From contig NZ_QSEK01000029.1 in assembly GCF_003464165.1 (NCBI RefSeq), forward strand, positions 1 to 34,511: a DNA stretch of 34,511 nucleotides, written 5' to 3'. The translations under genes were made by a program, and so were the position numbers. Shown one piece after another: positions 1 to 8,027 of the stretch; the stretch's first letter is position 1; every line of letters begins with the position of its first letter. The notes under the pieces are model-generated. The model searched no databases. It worked only from the letters and a program-made list of their open reading frames with translations, and had not been told where the DNA came from. The DNA comes from Eubacterium sp. AM49-13BH. Its GTDB lineage: Bacteria > Bacillota > Clostridia > Lachnospirales > Lachnospiraceae.

Positions 1-46
1 ATTGTAGATATTTTATTAAAATTTAAGAACTTAAGAGTAAGTTTAA

Positions 47-76
47 TTGACATCATATTGTTTTGTTTATTATAAT
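47..76 (+). promoter_or_regulatory. Probable sigma-A promoter for the rhomboid-like gene
   Basis: TTGACA at 47-52 and TATAAT at 71-76 are separated by 18 bases, both perfect consensus hexamers. The expected transcript starts near 83 and gives a 55-base leader. That leader contains a small hairpin (AGTCTG 102-107 with CAGACT 118-123) just before the ribosome site AAAGGA. Confidence 0.75.
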
Positions 77-137
77 TCCTTGTATATGATTATGAATTAT
101 TAGTCTGCAACATGCGTCAGACTGAAAGGAACATTTT

Positions 138-1166
138 ATGAATTGGTTTGCTAAATTTGAGAAAAAATTCTCTAAGTATGCGATTAAGAATCTTATGTTT
201 TACATCATTGTCCTTTATGCAATAGGATTTGTGATGAATACATTTTTTAATGGATTATATGACGCATATTTTTCACTTGATTTTGCTATGATTTTCAAAG
301 GACAGGTATGGAGACTCATCACATTTATATTACAACCGCCTTCTAACAGCATAATATTTGTGGTATTTGTGCTGTATTTCTACTATCTGATTGGTTCGGT
401 ACTTGAAAGAATATGGGGCTCGTTCAGATTTAATGTATACTTCTTTACAGGAGTTATCCTTAATATACTTGCATCACTTATTATCTATCTTATATGGGGA
501 TTAAGCTTTAAATTAAGTACGAATTATATTAATCTTGCCTTGTTCATGGCATTCGCTATGGAGCAGCCGGATATGGAGGTTTTATTATTCTTCATTATCC
601 CAATCAAGATTAAATGGATGGCAATACTTGATGCTGTAATATTCGGAATTACTATAGTATTCGGATATCTTGTGCCTTTTCTTCCAAGAAATGTATGGTA
701 CAGCCTGTATGCAGCAGGTTTCCTTGCACCATCAGCAATTATGTGTTATGCCAACGCAACGGCGGCGCTTGTGTCAATGCTGAATTTCATAATATTCTTC
801 TTCCTGTACAAGAAAGGCCCTGCAAAGAGCAGTACACAGAGAAACTTCGACAAGGCAATGAGAACAGCAAAGAAAGCACAGCAGAACGCAAAAAAAGACT
901 ATTGGAAGCAGAATAGTAGCAGCACTCAGGGCAATGGTGGCACACAATATGGCACATATGGTTCTGTGTCATCAGATAACAGAACACAGCAAAGTCAGGC
1001 ACAACACGCAAAGCGCGGCGTGCCGAAGCACAGATGTGCAGTATGCGGAAGGACGGAACTTGACGATGAAAATCTCACATTCAGATTCTGCTCAAAATGC
1101 GCCGGCAACTACGAATACTGTTCAGACCACTTATATACCCACATCCATGTAACTGGTGATAAATAA
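138..1166 (+). CDS. Rhomboid-like integral membrane protein (probable pseudoprotease) with C-terminal zinc-finger-like tail
   Basis: 342 residues. About six hydrophobic segments lie between residues 20 and 225. The WRLIT motif at 58-62, just before the second or third segment, is the recognisable rhomboid signature (WR..T). The catalytic GxSG serine motif is not visible: the equivalent stretch (about 126-140) reads STNYINLALFMAFA. No histidine sits in the last membrane segment (about 203-223). This suggests a non-proteolytic rhomboid-fold protein. A charged, Gln/Ser-rich cytoplasmic linker (226-295) leads to a cluster C300, C303, C318, C321, C328, H331, H335, H337, spaced like a treble-clef or ribbon zinc site. 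Start ATG follows AAAGGA. It stands alone, and pyk has its own promoter. Rhomboid membership is fairly sure; loss of catalysis and zinc binding are inferred. Confidence 0.7.
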   Translation: MNWFAKFEKKFSKYAIKNLMFYIIVLYAIGFVMNTFFNGLYDAYFSLDFAMIFKGQVWRLITFILQPPSNSIIFVVFVLYFYYLIGSVLERIWGSFRFNVYFFTGVILNILASLIIYLIWGLSFKLSTNYINLALFMAFAMEQPDMEVLLFFIIPIKIKWMAILDAVIFGITIVFGYLVPFLPRNVWYSLYAAGFLAPSAIMCYANATAALVSMLNFIIFFFLYKKGPAKSSTQRNFDKAMRTAKKAQQNAKKDYWKQNSSSTQGNGGTQYGTYGSVSSDNRTQQSQAQHAKRGVPKHRCAVCGRTELDDENLTFRFCSKCAGNYEYCSDHLYTHIHVTGDK

Positions 1167-1199
1167 GGTAAAGCTTGTTAAATAAAAAACTTAGTTGAT

Positions 1200-1227
1200 T
1201 TGACACGCAAATATGTTATTATATTGT
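1200..1227 (+). promoter_or_regulatory. Probable promoter of pyk
   Basis: TTGACA at 1200-1205 and TATTGT at 1222-1227 are 16 bases apart. Its position overlaps the in-frame upstream ATG at 1213, which argues that the real pyk start is 1270. Confidence 0.6.
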
Positions 1228-1269
1228 AGGTATGTGTTTGAAAAGATTTTAATTATTTTGGAGGAAACA

Positions 1270-2697
1270 ATGAAAAAGACTAAGATTATTTGCACAATGG
1301 GTCCTAATACTAACGACAGAAACCTTATTAAGGATCTTGCGTTAGCAGGAATGGATATTGCAAGATTTAATTTTTCTCATGGTGACCATGAGGAGCAGGC
1401 AGGAAGATTTGCCTTAATTAAGAGTGTAAGAGAAGAACTTAATATCCCTATTGCAACTCTTCTTGATACTAAGGGACCTGAGATCAGAACAGGTGCTGTT
1501 AAGGATGACAAGAAGGTTACACTTGTTGAGGGACAGAAATATACATTAACAACAAGACAGGTGCCAGCAGATGATAAGATTAATATGGTAACTTATGCAG
1601 GTCTTCCAGAAGATGTTACTACAGGTAATATTATTCTTATCGATGATGGTCTTATCGAGCTTAAGGTTGATAAGGTTGAAGGTACAGAGATTGAATGTAC
1701 AGTAATTAATGGTGGTGAGCTTGGTTCTAAGAAGGGTGTTAATGTTCCTAACGTAAGCATCAGACTTCCAGGCATCACAGAGAAAGATAAGGAAGATATC
1801 ATCTTTGGTGTTGAGCAGGGATTTGATTTTATCGCAGCTTCATTTGTAAGAAATGCAGCATGTATCGAGGAAATTAAGCATCTTCTCTGGGAGCATGGTT
1901 CAGATATCCCAGTTATTGCTAAGATTGAGAATGCCGAAGGTATTGCTAATATAGATGATATCATCAGAGTTGCTGATGGTATCATGGTAGCCCGTGGAGA
2001 TATGGGTGTTGAGATTCCTGCTGAGGAAGTTCCACACGTTCAGAAGGAAATCATCAAGAAGTGTAATGCTAAGTATAAGCCAGTTATCACAGCTACACAG
2101 ATGCTTGATTCTATGATTAGAAATCCAAGACCTACAAGAGCTGAGGTTACTGATGTTGCTAACGCTATCTATGATGGAACAGATGTTGTTATGCTTAGTG
2201 GTGAGACTGCTAATGGAAAGTACCCATTAGAGGCTGTTAAGATGATGGTTAAGATTGCAGAAAGAACAGAGAGGGAGATTAAAGGACATTCAGTAGAATA
2301 TTCTAATCTTCACAGCAAGAGAAGCATTTCAAGCGCTGTATGTAATGCTGCAGTTCAGACAGCAGATAACCTTGGAGCTAAGGCTATTATCTGTCCTACA
2401 ATTTCAGGATTTACAGCAAGACTTACATCTAAGTTAAAGCCAGAAGCTGAGATTATCGGATGCTCTCCATACGATAATGTTCTTAGAAAGATGCAGATTT
2501 ACTGGGGTGTTAGACCTCTTAAGACAGCAACAGAAGCTTCTACAGATAAGATTATTGAGCATGCATTAGTAGTTTCTGAACATGCTGGTTTCGTAGAAGA
2601 AGGAGATACAGTAATTGTTTCTGCAGGTATCGCTACATCTTCTGATCCTTCATCTAAGAGAGGACTTACTAACACAATGAGAGTAGTTACAATCTAG
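1270..2697 (+). CDS. pyk: Pyruvate kinase
   Basis: 475 residues; converts phosphoenolpyruvate and ADP to pyruvate and ATP, the last step of glycolysis, in the cytosol. The N-terminus matches the family (KIICTMGP; R32 and N34FSHG in the ATP/phosphoryl region). The active-site KIENAEG is at residue 218 and the metal/PEP motif ARGDMGVEIP at 241, followed by ATQMLDSM. The length is that of a plain pyruvate kinase, so the extra C-terminal PEP-utiliser domain of Bacillus enzymes is absent. Start 1270 is chosen over an in-frame ATG at 1213 because GGAGGAAAC precedes it and because 1213 lies within the promoter. It is monocistronic by appearance: no phosphofructokinase gene is adjacent. Confidence 0.96.
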   Translation: MKKTKIICTMGPNTNDRNLIKDLALAGMDIARFNFSHGDHEEQAGRFALIKSVREELNIPIATLLDTKGPEIRTGAVKDDKKVTLVEGQKYTLTTRQVPADDKINMVTYAGLPEDVTTGNIILIDDGLIELKVDKVEGTEIECTVINGGELGSKKGVNVPNVSIRLPGITEKDKEDIIFGVEQGFDFIAASFVRNAACIEEIKHLLWEHGSDIPVIAKIENAEGIANIDDIIRVADGIMVARGDMGVEIPAEEVPHVQKEIIKKCNAKYKPVITATQMLDSMIRNPRPTRAEVTDVANAIYDGTDVVMLSGETANGKYPLEAVKMMVKIAERTEREIKGHSVEYSNLHSKRSISSAVCNAAVQTADNLGAKAIICPTISGFTARLTSKLKPEAEIIGCSPYDNVLRKMQIYWGVRPLKTATEASTDKIIEHALVVSEHAGFVEEGDTVIVSAGIATSSDPSSKRGLTNTMRVVTI

Positions 2698-2730
2698 TAT
2701 TAATTTGATACATTTGTTTCGGAATGAGGC

Positions 2731-2759
2731 TTGATTTTAATATTCTATTATGTTATAAG
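2731..2759 (+). promoter_or_regulatory. Probable promoter of the tyrS T-box transcript
   Basis: TTGATT at 2731-2736, 17 bases, then TATAAG at 2754-2759. The expected transcript begins near 2766, just before the T-box stem I. Confidence 0.5.
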
Positions 2760-2765
2760 TAATAC

Positions 2766-3047
2766 ACAATTAATATTACAAAGCGTTGATGGAACAAGTA
2801 GGTTATTACTGAACTTACAGAAAGCAGCCGGTTGATGAGAGGCGCAAGGGTAAGAGTAACTGAATACATTCCGGAGCGGCGAACTGAAAGCATATGCAAG
2901 TAGGGGCAGCCGGAGTAGCACACGTTATAGTGCATAAGTCCATGTTGGTGGACTTAATGAGGTGGCAGATGTGAGTCTGTCATGAATAAAGGTGGTAACA
3001 CGTAAGTTCAGGCTTTCGTCCTTTTAAAGAAGGGCGGAAGCCTTTTT
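2766..3047 (+). promoter_or_regulatory. Tyr-specific T-box leader with terminator
   Basis: T-box leaders sense uncharged tRNA and permit readthrough. Stem I is readable: GGAA near 2788 pairs with TTCC at 2869-2872. An AAGTAG strand faces GAATACA, and the specifier triplet UAC (tyrosine) is at 2865-2867. GTTATT pairs with AGTAAC (2855-2860) above the loop. The T-box sequence is at 2988-3002 and contains the bulge UGGU at 2993-2996, whose last U would pair with discriminator base A73. The terminator arms AGGCTTTCGTCC and GGGCGGAAGCCT (about 3011-3041) run into a T tract ending near 3047. Both the specifier and the downstream tyrS agree. Confidence 0.95.
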
Positions 3048-3060
3048 TGTAAGCAATGAG

Positions 3061-3214
3061 CCATGCAAGACAGAATGTGCTTGCACAGATTCTGTCTTAT
3101 ATGGCGAATGCAGATAATGAACAACGGAGCACGGAGTGCGGAAGTTGTGAATTATCAAGGCTCGGGAGCAGCAAAGCTGCGGAGAGACTTGGCTTACAAA
3201 GTTGCGCGAGCAGC
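3061..3214 (+). other. Chain of hairpins between the T-box terminator and tyrS
   Basis: Four hairpins lie in 154 bases. (1) 3061-3104: CCAT/ATGG, then AAGACAGAAT/ATTCTGTCTT, then GTGC/GCAC. (2) 3113-3156: GATAAT/ATTATC, GA facing GA, ACAAC/GTTGT, GGA facing GGAA, GCAC/GTGC with loop GGA. (3) 3156-3191: CAAG/CTTG, G facing A, CTC/GAG, GGGA facing GGA, GCAGC/GCTGC with loop AAA. (4) 3201-3214: GTTGC/GCAGC closed by a GCGA tetraloop. Hairpins 2 and 3 share GGAGCA and TGCGGA flanking the tip. No T tract follows, so these are not terminators. The stretch also stays open in the tyrS frame back to 3063, but tyrS homology begins at 3246. Function unknown. Confidence 0.6.
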
Positions 3215-3245
3215 AATAAGAAAAAAGAAAAGAGAGGAAACAAAA

Positions 3246-4469
3246 ATGACACTTTATGACGAATTGGTTGCAAGAGGTCTTATTGCACAGGTAACAGATG
3301 AAGCACTTATCAAAGACCTTATTAACAATGGAAAGGCTACATTTTACATCGGATTTGATCCAACAGCAGACAGCCTTCATGTAGGACACTTTATGGCACT
3401 CTGCCTTATGAAGAGACTCCAGATGGCAGGAAATAAGCCAATCGCGCTTATTGGCGGTGGTACAGCTATGATTGGTGATCCATCAGGACGTACAGATATG
3501 AGAAAAATGCTTACACCAGAGCAGATTCAGCACAATGTTGACTGCTTCAAGAAGCAGATGGCAAGATTCATTGATTTCTCAGATGACAAGGCATTACTTG
3601 TAAACAATGCTGACTGGCTTCTTAATCTTAACTATGTAGAACTTTTAAGAGAGGTTGGAGCATGCTTCTCAGTTAATAACATGTTAAGAGCTGAATGCTA
3701 CAAGCAGAGAATGGAAAAGGGATTAAGCTTCCTTGAGTTTAACTACATGATTATGCAGTCATACGATTTCTATATGTTATACCAGAAATACGGCTGTAAT
3801 TTACAGTTTGGTGGTAATGATCAGTGGAGCAATATGTTAGGTGGAACAGAGCTTATCAGAAGAAAGCTTGATAAAGATGCTTCAGCTATGACAATCACAC
3901 TTCTTCTTAACTCAGAGGGTAAGAAGATGGGTAAGACAGCTTCAGGTGCTGTATGGCTTGATCCTGATAAGACAAGTCCTTACGATTTCTACCAGTACTG
4001 GAGAAATGTTGATGATGCAGATGTTCTTAAATGTATCCGTATGCTCACATTCCTTCCACTTGAAGAGATTGATAAGATGGATAGCTGGGAAGGTGCACAG
4101 CTTAATAAGGCTAAGGAGATTCTTGCTTACGAGCTTACAAAGCTTGTTCATGGTGAGGAAGAGGCTAAGAAAGCAGAAGCTACAGCAAAGGCAATCTTTA
4201 CTGGCGGAGATGCAGCTAACATGCCTTCAGCAAAGCTTGAAGCAAACAGCTTTACAGATGATGAAATTGATGCAATTAATCTTGTGTTTGGAGCAGGACT
4301 TGCAACAACTAAGTCAGAGGCCAGAAGAACTATCCAGCAGGGTGGCGTTTCTGTAGATGGAGAGAAGGTAGCAGATATAGCAGCTAAGTTCCCTAAGAGT
4401 ATGTTCGAGGGAGACGGAGTGGTTGTTAAGAAGGGTAAAAAGGCTTTCGTTAAGGTTTCTGTTAACTAA
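3246..4469 (+). CDS. tyrS: Tyrosyl-tRNA synthetase
   Basis: 407 residues, the usual TyrS length. It attaches tyrosine to tRNA-Tyr in the cytosol. The class I HIGH-type motif is HVGH at residues 45-48 and the KMSKS-type loop is KMGKT at 227-231. QSYDFYMLYQ and GGNDQWSNM are typical tyrosine/tRNA-site segments, and an S4-like RNA-binding domain ends the protein (about 345-405). The frame is open upstream to 3063, but start 3246 is preceded by AGAGAGG, and TLYDELVARGLI is the family N-terminus. Expression is expected to respond to tyrosine starvation through the T-box. It converges with rqcH and shares a terminator with it. Confidence 0.97.
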   Translation: MTLYDELVARGLIAQVTDEALIKDLINNGKATFYIGFDPTADSLHVGHFMALCLMKRLQMAGNKPIALIGGGTAMIGDPSGRTDMRKMLTPEQIQHNVDCFKKQMARFIDFSDDKALLVNNADWLLNLNYVELLREVGACFSVNNMLRAECYKQRMEKGLSFLEFNYMIMQSYDFYMLYQKYGCNLQFGGNDQWSNMLGGTELIRRKLDKDASAMTITLLLNSEGKKMGKTASGAVWLDPDKTSPYDFYQYWRNVDDADVLKCIRMLTFLPLEEIDKMDSWEGAQLNKAKEILAYELTKLVHGEEEAKKAEATAKAIFTGGDAANMPSAKLEANSFTDDEIDAINLVFGAGLATTKSEARRTIQQGGVSVDGEKVADIAAKFPKSMFEGDGVVVKKGKKAFVKVSVN

Positions 4470-4485
4470 TAATTAAGATATTAAT

Positions 4486-4537
4486 AAAGGGATTATGAAT
4501 ATTGAGTTGCTATCTCAGTTGATTTCATAATCCCTTT
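4486..4537. terminator. Bidirectional terminator between tyrS and rqcH
   Basis: AAAGGGATTATGAA (4486-4499) pairs perfectly with TTCATAATCCCTTT (4524-4537). A T run follows on the plus strand and A-rich sequence precedes it, so the hairpin can stop both convergent genes. Confidence 0.9.
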
Positions 4538-4546
4538 TTAATACAT

Positions 4547-6274
4547 TTATAACTGTTTAATATCTTTAATGTCGGTGTCTGCAACCATTGAGTAGTTAGT
4601 GTAATACACAACGAATCCCGGTTTGGCACCGGCAGGTTTCTTAACTTCTTTCTTTAATACATAATCGACTTCAACCTTTTCCTGTTCACGGCCTTTAGAA
4701 TAGTAGGCAGCAAGGCTTGCTGCTTCTTCAAATGTCCTGTCAGGAACTTCTTTTCCATCTGTTTTAAGAAGTACATGAGAACCTGGCATCTGCTTGGCAT
4801 GAAACCACCAGTCATTACCATTGCCTGTCTTGAAGGTAAGTTCGTCATTCTGCATGTTATTCTTTCCGACATATATGTCAAATCCGTCACTTGATACAAA
4901 ATGCATCGGCTTGTTGGCAGTGATTTTGTGCTTTCCTTTAACTGTTCTTTTAATATATCCGGTTTCTATAAGTTCTTCCTTAATGTTAGCAAGATCAGCC
5001 TCTGTTACTGAAATCTCAATTGCATTGATAATTGATTCAAGGTAGCTTATTTCTTCAGTAATCTCCTGAATAAGACGGATTCCGGCTTCATAGGTTCTCT
5101 TAAGCTTATTATATCTTGCAAAATATTTGTTAGCATTCTCAATTGGTGTGAGAGTGTTATCAAGAGGAATCTTAATTGTGGTATTATCGTAGTAATTAAG
5201 TGCTTCATATTCCTTAGAACCGGCAGGAATACTGTAAGCATAGGTTGTAAGAAGTTCACCGTAGATACGGTATCTGTCCTTTTTCTCAGTATCCTTTATC
5301 TGCTTTTCCTGAATGTCAAGCTTCTTGTATGCTCGTTCAAGATGAGTTGTTACAATTCTTCTGATGTCAACAGACTTCTGGTGGATTCGGGTTGCAATCT
5401 CTTTTTGTCTGTAATAATCGATAATCAGTCTGCTTATTGAATCATATTCTGTGTGGTTGTCATACATAGAAAGATTTACAGCGGCAAATTCTGCAGGCAC
5501 ACCATTGTCAGTTACCATCACAGGTTTATAAATACCATTTCTTACATCAGACATAAGGGTGTCAAATGCGTTGTATAAAGCATCTTTCATAGGTCCATCA
5601 AGGCAGTTGGCAGGGTGTCCGCCATCAACTCCGGCACGGTATGCAAGCTCTTCAGCTATGCATGTGCTTATTCCCGTATAGCTTGAAAGCAGCGCCTTGA
5701 CAACAGGTACAGGCTTTGTAAATACTGTTTCGTCAAAATGCTTTCTGTCAGCTTCAAGCGGATTAATCTTGTCCGAAGTGTTAGGGATGAAATAAGGTCT
5801 TCCAGGTAAAACTTCCCGGACTGAGCTTGTCTGTGCTGATATATGCTTGATACTGTCTAATATAGTATTATTGTCATCACATAATATTATGTTGCTGTGT
5901 TTACCCATGAATTCTGCAATTATATGCTTTCTGCACAGGTCACCAAGTTCATTTAAATGTTCTGCCTCAATATCAATTACGCGCTCAAATTTTGGTTGTG
6001 TTATAGATATTATTCTTCCATTGTTCAAATGTTTCCTGAGAAGCATGCAGAAATTCGGTGCAGTAGCAGGGGATGGCTTGTTATCGTCTGTAAGATATGC
6101 AAGAGGAAGCGATGCATTTGCAGATAAAACAAGTCTGTACTGACCAGATTGTGTCTTTATTGTAAGCATTATTTCATCGGCTTCAGGCTGTGATATCTTG
6201 TAAAGTCTTCCGCCGTTAATTGTGTCGTTTAATTCATTAACAATACTGGATATTGTAATTCCATCGAATGCCAT
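4547..6274 (-). CDS. rqcH: RqcH-type NFACT protein (ribosome quality control; formerly fibronectin-binding protein A)
   Basis: 575 residues. The family binds stalled 50S subunits with peptidyl-tRNA and recruits tRNA-Ala to add C-terminal alanine tails that mark nascent chains for decay. The NFACT-N domain spans about 1-200 (start MAFDGI, later EFMGKHSNIIL). A helical, coiled-coil middle lies at about 290-430, and the NFACT-R domain follows (GNDWWFHAKQMPGSHVLL, then a Lys-rich end). The Bacillus D97-R98 pair is read here as E97-R98. RBS AAGGAGA precedes the ATG. It is transcribed divergently from yicC. Older annotations call such proteins fibronectin-binding; an adhesive role is not supported here, as there is no signal peptide. 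Confidence 0.92.
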   Translation of the reverse strand: MAFDGITISSIVNELNDTINGGRLYKISQPEADEIMLTIKTQSGQYRLVLSANASLPLAYLTDDNKPSPATAPNFCMLLRKHLNNGRIISITQPKFERVIDIEAEHLNELGDLCRKHIIAEFMGKHSNIILCDDNNTILDSIKHISAQTSSVREVLPGRPYFIPNTSDKINPLEADRKHFDETVFTKPVPVVKALLSSYTGISTCIAEELAYRAGVDGGHPANCLDGPMKDALYNAFDTLMSDVRNGIYKPVMVTDNGVPAEFAAVNLSMYDNHTEYDSISRLIIDYYRQKEIATRIHQKSVDIRRIVTTHLERAYKKLDIQEKQIKDTEKKDRYRIYGELLTTYAYSIPAGSKEYEALNYYDNTTIKIPLDNTLTPIENANKYFARYNKLKRTYEAGIRLIQEITEEISYLESIINAIEISVTEADLANIKEELIETGYIKRTVKGKHKITANKPMHFVSSDGFDIYVGKNNMQNDELTFKTGNGNDWWFHAKQMPGSHVLLKTDGKEVPDRTFEEAASLAAYYSKGREQEKVEVDYVLKKEVKKPAGAKPGFVVYYTNYSMVADTDIKDIKQL

Positions 6275-6314
6275 AATGTCTCCTTTAATTAGTAATATTC
6301 ATAAATCTTATTGC

Positions 6315-6342
6315 ATTATATTAACATACTTATTGCTGTAAG
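6315..6342 (-). promoter_or_regulatory. Probable promoter of rqcH
   Basis: On the minus strand TATAAT (plus ATTATA 6315-6320) has a TTACAG or CTTACA -35 element (6336-6342) at 15-16 bases. The -10 is perfect and the spacing is slightly short. Confidence 0.5.
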
Positions 6343-6344
6343 TC

Positions 6345-6373
6345 TTGTTATCTTTCACAAAAATTGGTATACT
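6345..6373 (+). promoter_or_regulatory. Probable promoter of yicC
   Basis: TTGTTA (6345-6350), 17 bases, TATACT (6368-6373). The expected start near 6380 gives a ~30-base leader ending in GGAAGGA before the ATG at 6411. Its -35 nearly abuts the rqcH -35, so the two genes diverge from one small control region. Confidence 0.7.
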
Positions 6374-6410
6374 TTCTTAAGCATTATATGCGAATGGAAG
6401 GATAGAAACA

Positions 6411-7289
6411 ATGATTAAAAGTATGACAGGCTTTGGCCGGAGTGAAATAGTTAAAGGTAACAGAAAAATTTCAGTTGAGATTAAGTCAGTTAATCACAGG
6501 TATCTTGAAGCAGGTATCAAGATGCCTAAGAAGCTTAATGTATTCGAGAGCAGAATGAGAGACTTACTTAAGAAGTATGCAACAAGAGGCAAGATTGATA
6601 TATTTATTAATTATGAGGATGATTCAGAAAGTCAGGTTAATCTTAAGTTCAACCAGAATATAGCTGACGAATATATGGCTATATTTAATAATATGTCCGA
6701 AAAATACAATCTTAAAAATGATATGACTGTTGGAGGTCTTGCCAGATTTCCAGAGGTTATCACAATGGATGAAGTGCAGGAAGACGAAGAGGAGCTGTGG
6801 CATTTTATAGAGGAAGCCATGAAGGCAGCCTTAGAACAGTTTGTTAATACAAGAATTCTTGAAGGTGAGAATCTTAAGAAAGATCTTTTAGGAAAGTTAG
6901 ACCACATGGAGGAGCTTGTTGCATTTGTTGAAAAGAGAAGTCCTGAGATTATGAAGGAATACCGCAGCAAGTTAGAGAGTAAGGTTAAAGAACTTCTTGG
7001 CGATACAACTATTGATGAGAGCAGAATCGCAACAGAGGTTATTATATACGCAGACAAGATATGTGTTGACGAAGAAACTGTAAGATTAAGAAGCCATATC
7101 GAGCATGCAAGAAAATGTCTTAACGAGGATGGCGGCATTGGAAGAAAGATGGATTTCATTGCACAGGAGATGAACAGAGAGGCTAACACAACTCTATCTA
7201 AGGCTAATGACATTGAGATATCTAATGCAGCTATTGACTTAAAGACTGAGATTGAGAAGGTAAGAGAGCAGATTCAGAACATTGAGTAG
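6411..7289 (+). CDS. yicC: YicC/YloC-family endoribonuclease-like protein
   Basis: 292 residues, full length for the family. YicC-type proteins are reported RNA endonucleases linked to stress and small-RNA turnover. The N-terminal signature MIKSMTGFGR and the later SVNHRYLE are diagnostic. The C-terminal DUF1732 signature includes RLRSHIEHA, GGIGRKMDFIAQEMNREANT and SKANDIEIS. In many Firmicutes yicC precedes remA, gmk and rpoZ. Here only 104 bases separate yicC from gmk, too short for remA, and gmk has its own promoter. Confidence 0.93.
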   Translation: MIKSMTGFGRSEIVKGNRKISVEIKSVNHRYLEAGIKMPKKLNVFESRMRDLLKKYATRGKIDIFINYEDDSESQVNLKFNQNIADEYMAIFNNMSEKYNLKNDMTVGGLARFPEVITMDEVQEDEEELWHFIEEAMKAALEQFVNTRILEGENLKKDLLGKLDHMEELVAFVEKRSPEIMKEYRSKLESKVKELLGDTTIDESRIATEVIIYADKICVDEETVRLRSHIEHARKCLNEDGGIGRKMDFIAQEMNREANTTLSKANDIEISNAAIDLKTEIEKVREQIQNIE

Positions 7290-7328
7290 GCTTTCAATAT
7301 ATTTTTAATAGGTTTTGATTAAATTTAC

Positions 7329-7357
7329 TTGATTGTTTCGGGCTTGTTAGGTATAAT
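7329..7357 (+). promoter_or_regulatory. Probable promoter of gmk-rpoZ
   Basis: TTGATT (7329-7334), 17 bases, TATAAT (7352-7357). The short leader holds a small hairpin (TGCAC/GTGCA, about 7365-7379) before the GAGGT ribosome site. Confidence 0.75.
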
Positions 7358-7393
7358 AACTTGTGCACTTTATGTGCAGAATGAGGTAATTAT

Positions 7394-8023
7394 ATGAGCA
7401 AAGGACTATTATTAGTTATTTCAGGATTTTCTGGTGCAGGAAAAGGAACTGTTATGAAGCGACTTTTAGAGCTTCATGACGAGTATTCACTTTCTATATC
7501 AGCTACAACAAGAAAGCCAAGAGAAGGCGAAGCTGATGGAAGAGAATATTTCTTTAAGACTGTAGAAGAATTCGAGAAGATGATTGCTGAAGATGCTTTA
7601 ATAGAGCATGCACAGTATGTTGGCAATTATTACGGAACACCAAAGGCATATGTTGAAGAACAGCTTGATAAGGGCAACAATGTTATTCTTGAGATTGAGA
7701 TACAGGGTGCCATGAATATCAAGAGAATGTTCCCGGATGCAGTGCTTATGTTTATAACACCACCGTCAGCGGCAGAACTTGAAAAGAGACTCCGTGGCAG
7801 AGGAACAGAAGATGAGGCGACAATTAAAGCCCGTCTTTCAAGAGCAGCAGAGGAAGCAGAAGGTGTTGAGGATTATGATTACATAGTTATCAACGATGAA
7901 GTCGATTTATGTGTCGGCCGTATTCATGATATTGTGTTATCTGAGAAGATGAAAGCTAAGTATAATCTTGGACTGATTAATAATATTAAAGAAGAATTAA
8001 AGGTTTATTCGAAAGGAGAATAA
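7394..8023 (+). CDS. gmk: Guanylate kinase
   Basis: 209 residues; phosphorylates GMP to GDP with ATP. The P-loop GFSGAGKGT is at residues 11-19. The GMP-binding segment SATTRKPREGEADGREYFF and the lid-region arginines RLRGRGTEDEATIKARL are present. Start ATG follows GAGGTAATT. It is followed after four bases by rpoZ, a classical Firmicute pairing, so the two are translated from one mRNA ending at the hairpin at 8427. Confidence 0.96.
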   Translation: MSKGLLLVISGFSGAGKGTVMKRLLELHDEYSLSISATTRKPREGEADGREYFFKTVEEFEKMIAEDALIEHAQYVGNYYGTPKAYVEEQLDKGNNVILEIEIQGAMNIKRMFPDAVLMFITPPSAAELEKRLRGRGTEDEATIKARLSRAAEEAEGVEDYDYIVINDEVDLCVGRIHDIVLSEKMKAKYNLGLINNIKEELKVYSKGE

Positions 8024-8027
8024 TATA

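Noticed and set aside
1213..1269. In-frame upstream ATG start for pyruvate kinase
   Set aside because: It lies between the -35 and -10 of the predicted promoter, and GGAGGAAAC is placed for 1270.
3061..3104. Second terminator downstream of the T-box
   Set aside because: The stem is long and stable but is not followed by a T tract (ATATGGCGAATG), so intrinsic termination is unlikely.
3063..3245. N-terminal 61-residue extension of tyrS, open in frame to an upstream ATG
   Set aside because: The stretch directly follows the T-box terminator, consists of hairpins, has no ribosome site before 3063, and family homology plus AGAGAGG point to 3246.
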